DNA from: an uncultured Rikenellaceae bacterium
GTDB taxonomy: Bacteria > Bacteroidota > Bacteroidia > Bacteroidales > Rikenellaceae
Direction of reading: 5' to 3'
DNA: 64,000 bases
Assembly: GCA_910577285.1 (NCBI GenBank)
Contig: CAJTLO010000008.1
Location: 10,634-74,633 of the forward strand
Shown in pieces: positions 62,031 through 64,000 of the stretch. The translations under genes and the position numbers were made by a program. Positions within the stretch are counted from its first letter, which is position 1. Every line of letters starts with the position of its first letter. The notes under the pieces are model-generated. The model was not told the origin of the DNA, ran no database searches, and worked only from the letters and a program-made list of their open reading frames with translations.

Positions 62031-62190
62031 CGGAAAGTCGAGTGCAAAACCGAATGCAATTCGGATTTTGCCGAGACGGAGTATTTAAGACAAAGTCAAA
62101 GATACGAAAAGTCGGGGGCAAAAACGAATGGCATTTCGGTTTTACCGAGACCAGGTATCCAAAGTAAAGCCGAAGATACGAATAAAACCG
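62023..62190. repeat. 74-bp degenerate tandem repeat with promoter-like motifs
   Basis: Unit 1 is 62023-62096, unit 2 is 62097-62170 and a partial third begins at 62171. Units 1 and 2 are about three-quarters identical by eye. Each starts with CAAAGATACG (CGAAGATACG in the third), which reads as a -7 element on the minus strand. Each of the first two also contains a small hairpin, such as CCGAATGCAATTCGG. The repeat stops where the phage gene begins. Confidence 0.7.
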
Positions 62191-62219
62191 GAGGACGAGA
62201 CACATGCCCCGCGGCCGAC

Positions 62220-63575
62220 ATGGTACGCGAAACTTACGGCGTTTTGCGCCAGGCCATGACTGCGGGTGTGGCCGATAACGTCATCCCCGACGCTATGGCT
62301 CGTAAGCTGGAGAACAGTCTTTTTCTGTTCTCCGGGTTCAAGACCGCCCAGGAGTTGAAAGATATTTCCTTGCGTCTTCGCAACGACGACGGGACCGTAA
62401 AAGGCTTCTCCAAGTTCCTCACCGAGGTGAGGAGTATCGACCGGGCGTATAACGTCAACTACTTGCGTGCTGAGTACAATTTTGCGGTGAGTTCCTCGCA
62501 AATGGCCGCTTCGTGGGCCGAGGTGAAGGCCGCAGGTAACCGGTACGACTTACAGTACCGGACCGCCGGCGACGACCATGTCCGCGAGGAGCACCGCCCC
62601 CTGGCCGGAGTGACGCTGCCCGTGTCGGATGACTTTTGGAGATACTACTATCCGCCCAACGGATGGGGATGCCGCTGTACGGCCGTACAGGTCGTCAAGG
62701 GGAAATACCCCACTTCCGACAGCAAGGCCGCCATACTGGCCGGCGACCGGACCACCGATACTCCGAAAAAACGGATCTTCCGTTTCAACCCCGGCATCGA
62801 CGGCCAGATATTCCCGCCCAAGCACCCATACTATAAGCTGTCGAAAGCGGAGGCCGAGCAAGTAGAGAAAAGTATCATCGAACTGCAATTAGACCCGATA
62901 AAAACCCCGGCACAGATGGCCGACGAGTTGAACAGAATAGGCGGGAGTTGGTTCGAGCACGGTCCCGCACAATTGTTTACGACCCCCAAAAAAGGAGTCA
63001 ACGGATTTACCTGTATGGACGGGCGGATATACTTGACCCCGGAACGTATGGAGCGCTCTATACGCGGAATAAACCGTATCGCCGAAGGGGTGAACGCGAC
63101 GTTCGACGAGGAGGATGCGCTGGCTACGCTGTGGCATGAAATCATGCACAACCGTAATAAGCCGGGCAATATGCGGTTGGGGAAAACGGAAACCAGGTAT
63201 ATGGAGCTGGCTAACGAGTTCGTAGCACGAAAGACGCTCCCGGAGTTCTTTAAGGCTCTCGGCGGTGAGTTGCAAACGAGGGAACTGACGGTAAACCGTG
63301 CGTCGACCGGTTATAACCGAATGGTCCGGAACTTCGACACCTTGATAGACGCCACTCAAGCCGACCGGGAAACCGTTACGGAGGCCGTGAAGGATGCCCT
63401 ATTCAATACACCATACGACCGACAAAAAGAGGGACTGGTAAAGTCCCTCTTAAAAGGCGGGGCGAAAAGGAAAGACGGAACGGTACTGAAAAAAGGAGAA
63501 CTGGGGCAGTGGATGAAAGATTGTAAAGAATGTTCTGAAAAATTCTTTGTTGACTTGTTGCAACAATTATTATAA
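62220..63575 (+). CDS. MuF-type phage head morphogenesis protein fused to a zincin-like C-terminal domain (5' end probably lost)
   Basis: A 451-residue protein from ATG 62220. Residues 1-165 are the phage Mu F / SPP1 gp7 minor head domain, with TAGDDHVREEHRPLAGVTLP (115-134) and PPNGWGCRCTAVQV (145-158), the two signature motifs. From about 215 a different domain follows with HEIMH at 306-310 in LATLWHEIMHNRNKPG and an acidic stretch (ELANEF, about 329-334) that could supply the third zinc ligand: a zincin-type metallopeptidase fold. MuF proteins with exchangeable C-terminal toxin domains are a described class in temperate phages. Normal MuF genes begin further upstream. The frame stays open into the chromosomal repeat, so the 5' end is likely missing and ATG 62220 may not be the native start. 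Confidence 0.75.
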   Translation: MVRETYGVLRQAMTAGVADNVIPDAMARKLENSLFLFSGFKTAQELKDISLRLRNDDGTVKGFSKFLTEVRSIDRAYNVNYLRAEYNFAVSSSQMAASWAEVKAAGNRYDLQYRTAGDDHVREEHRPLAGVTLPVSDDFWRYYYPPNGWGCRCTAVQVVKGKYPTSDSKAAILAGDRTTDTPKKRIFRFNPGIDGQIFPPKHPYYKLSKAEAEQVEKSIIELQLDPIKTPAQMADELNRIGGSWFEHGPAQLFTTPKKGVNGFTCMDGRIYLTPERMERSIRGINRIAEGVNATFDEEDALATLWHEIMHNRNKPGNMRLGKTETRYMELANEFVARKTLPEFFKALGGELQTRELTVNRASTGYNRMVRNFDTLIDATQADRETVTEAVKDALFNTPYDRQKEGLVKSLLKGGAKRKDGTVLKKGELGQWMKDCKECSEKFFVDLLQQLL

Positions 63576-63577
63576 AA

Positions 63578-63817
63578 CTATTCGTCAAATGAAGCCGCAA
63601 TCTCTTCGGCAAACTGTTTCTCGACGGCCGCCTCTAAACCTTCATAGCCGGGCTCCTCCGACAAACTAAGCATACTGTCCCAACGTAAATCCGGACGCTG
63701 TTGCAACTCTATTAAATACGTTTCTTGCCCCCAAGGGTAGTGTCTTTCTAAATACTTTTCATCAGTACAGAGGTCGAATACCGTGAGTTCACGTAAATTA
63801 AGATTATTGTAGTCCAT
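63578..63817 (-). CDS. Small acidic protein on the opposite strand behind the MuF gene, candidate immunity or inhibitor
   Basis: A 79-residue protein starting MDYNNLNLRELTVFDLCTDE, continuing YPWGQETYLIELQQRPDLRW and ending EKQFAEEIAASFDE. It is strongly acidic and contains aromatic residues and helices typical of a folded protein. It lies tail to tail with the MuF gene, the two stop codons separated by two bases, and its ATG is 42 bases before the gpG-like gene on the other strand. Immunity proteins to MuF toxins usually sit directly downstream on the same strand, so the reversed orientation is unusual. The coding call rests on the natural amino-acid pattern; no family was recognised. Confidence 0.5.
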   Translation of the reverse strand: MDYNNLNLRELTVFDLCTDEKYLERHYPWGQETYLIELQQRPDLRWDSMLSLSEEPGYEGLEAAVEKQFAEEIAASFDE

Positions 63818-63859
63818 AGCTATTGATTTTTATAATAAACTGCTAAAAAACGAGAGTCA

Positions 63860-64000
63860 TGCACCCTCTAATAAAAAACATTCTTTCGGACTTGCGTGTG
63901 GAAGTGCTGGACGAGTTCAACCGCAACTTCACGCGCAAAGCCTTCTTCGATCGGCCGTGGCCGGCGCGGCAGATGGATACGGGCCGCGGAACGCTCCTGC
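63860..64000 (+). CDS. Phage virion morphogenesis protein (Mu gpG-like), N-terminal part
   Basis: Starts MHPLIKNILSDLRVEVLDEF and continues NRNFTRKAFFDRPWPARQMD before the window ends. The DEFNRNFTRKAFFDRPW pattern is typical of tail-completion/virion morphogenesis proteins of Mu-like phages in Bacteroidota, which normally follow the MuF gene. It is incomplete because of the window edge. Confidence 0.8.

Noticed and set aside
60055..62088. 677-codon plus-strand frame opposite the U32 gene
   Set aside because: Antisense of a gene with the complete U32 signature.

Overview
The window looks like a chromosomal segment of a high-GC member of the Bacteroidales, most like Alistipes or another Rikenellaceae (this assignment is inference). 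The support is a set of five complete promoters of the Bacteroidota type (TTTG, 19-20 bp, TAnnTTTG), weak or absent Shine-Dalgarno sites, a TonB-dependent receptor with an N-terminal carboxypeptidase-regulatory-like domain, Bacteroidota-specific families (DUF4301, DUF3822, DUF2764) and a V/A-type ATPase in place of genes for an F-type enzyme.

Layout. 1-4380: the end of a patatin-like surface-antigen protein, then a promoter, a small His-rich membrane protein and a TonB receptor. 4654-12379 (minus): a V/A-type ATPase operon in transcription order E, DUF2764, A, B, D, I, K, with DUF4301 upstream. 14195-18564 (plus): murB, tilS, holA and a degenerate class IV aminotransferase-fold protein. 19136-25811: M23 peptidase, recX, prmC, a small membrane protein, an RluB-like pseudouridine synthase with a long low-complexity extension, and a PatB-like C-S lyase. 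26058-29764: tRNA-Lys followed by an AT-rich island of decayed RHS/polymorphic-toxin modules, frameshifted small genes and a membrane protein. 29906-36461: housekeeping genes (ICMT-like, rsmD, DUF3822, RecD-like helicase, xseAB, nitroreductase). 36870-41628 (minus): a Na+-pumping methylmalonyl-CoA decarboxylase operon with methylmalonyl-CoA epimerase, and meaB nearby at 43732. 45060-46587: a frameshifted BIG2 plus leucine-rich-repeat lipoprotein. 47101-57780: M3 peptidase, rsmE, a split chromate transporter, acetyltransferases, a bleomycin-hydrolase-type peptidase, a lipoprotein and an MFS transporter. 58141-59055: a duplicated tRNA-Val unit. 59147-62016: an RlmI-like methyltransferase and a U32 peptidase-family protein. 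62023-64000: a 74-bp promoter-like tandem repeat that runs directly into part of a Mu-like prophage: a MuF head protein fused to a zincin-like domain, a small acidic gene on the opposite strand, and the start of a gpG-like gene.

How the genes work together. The ATPase K subunit keeps all five Na+ ligands known from the Enterococcus hirae enzyme, and the same window encodes the biotin-dependent decarboxylase that pumps Na+ during propionate formation. With the epimerase and MeaB this suggests a sodium-based energy circuit. The most interesting accessory material is the MuF-zincin gene with its opposite-strand acidic neighbour, and the RHS island behind tRNA-Lys.
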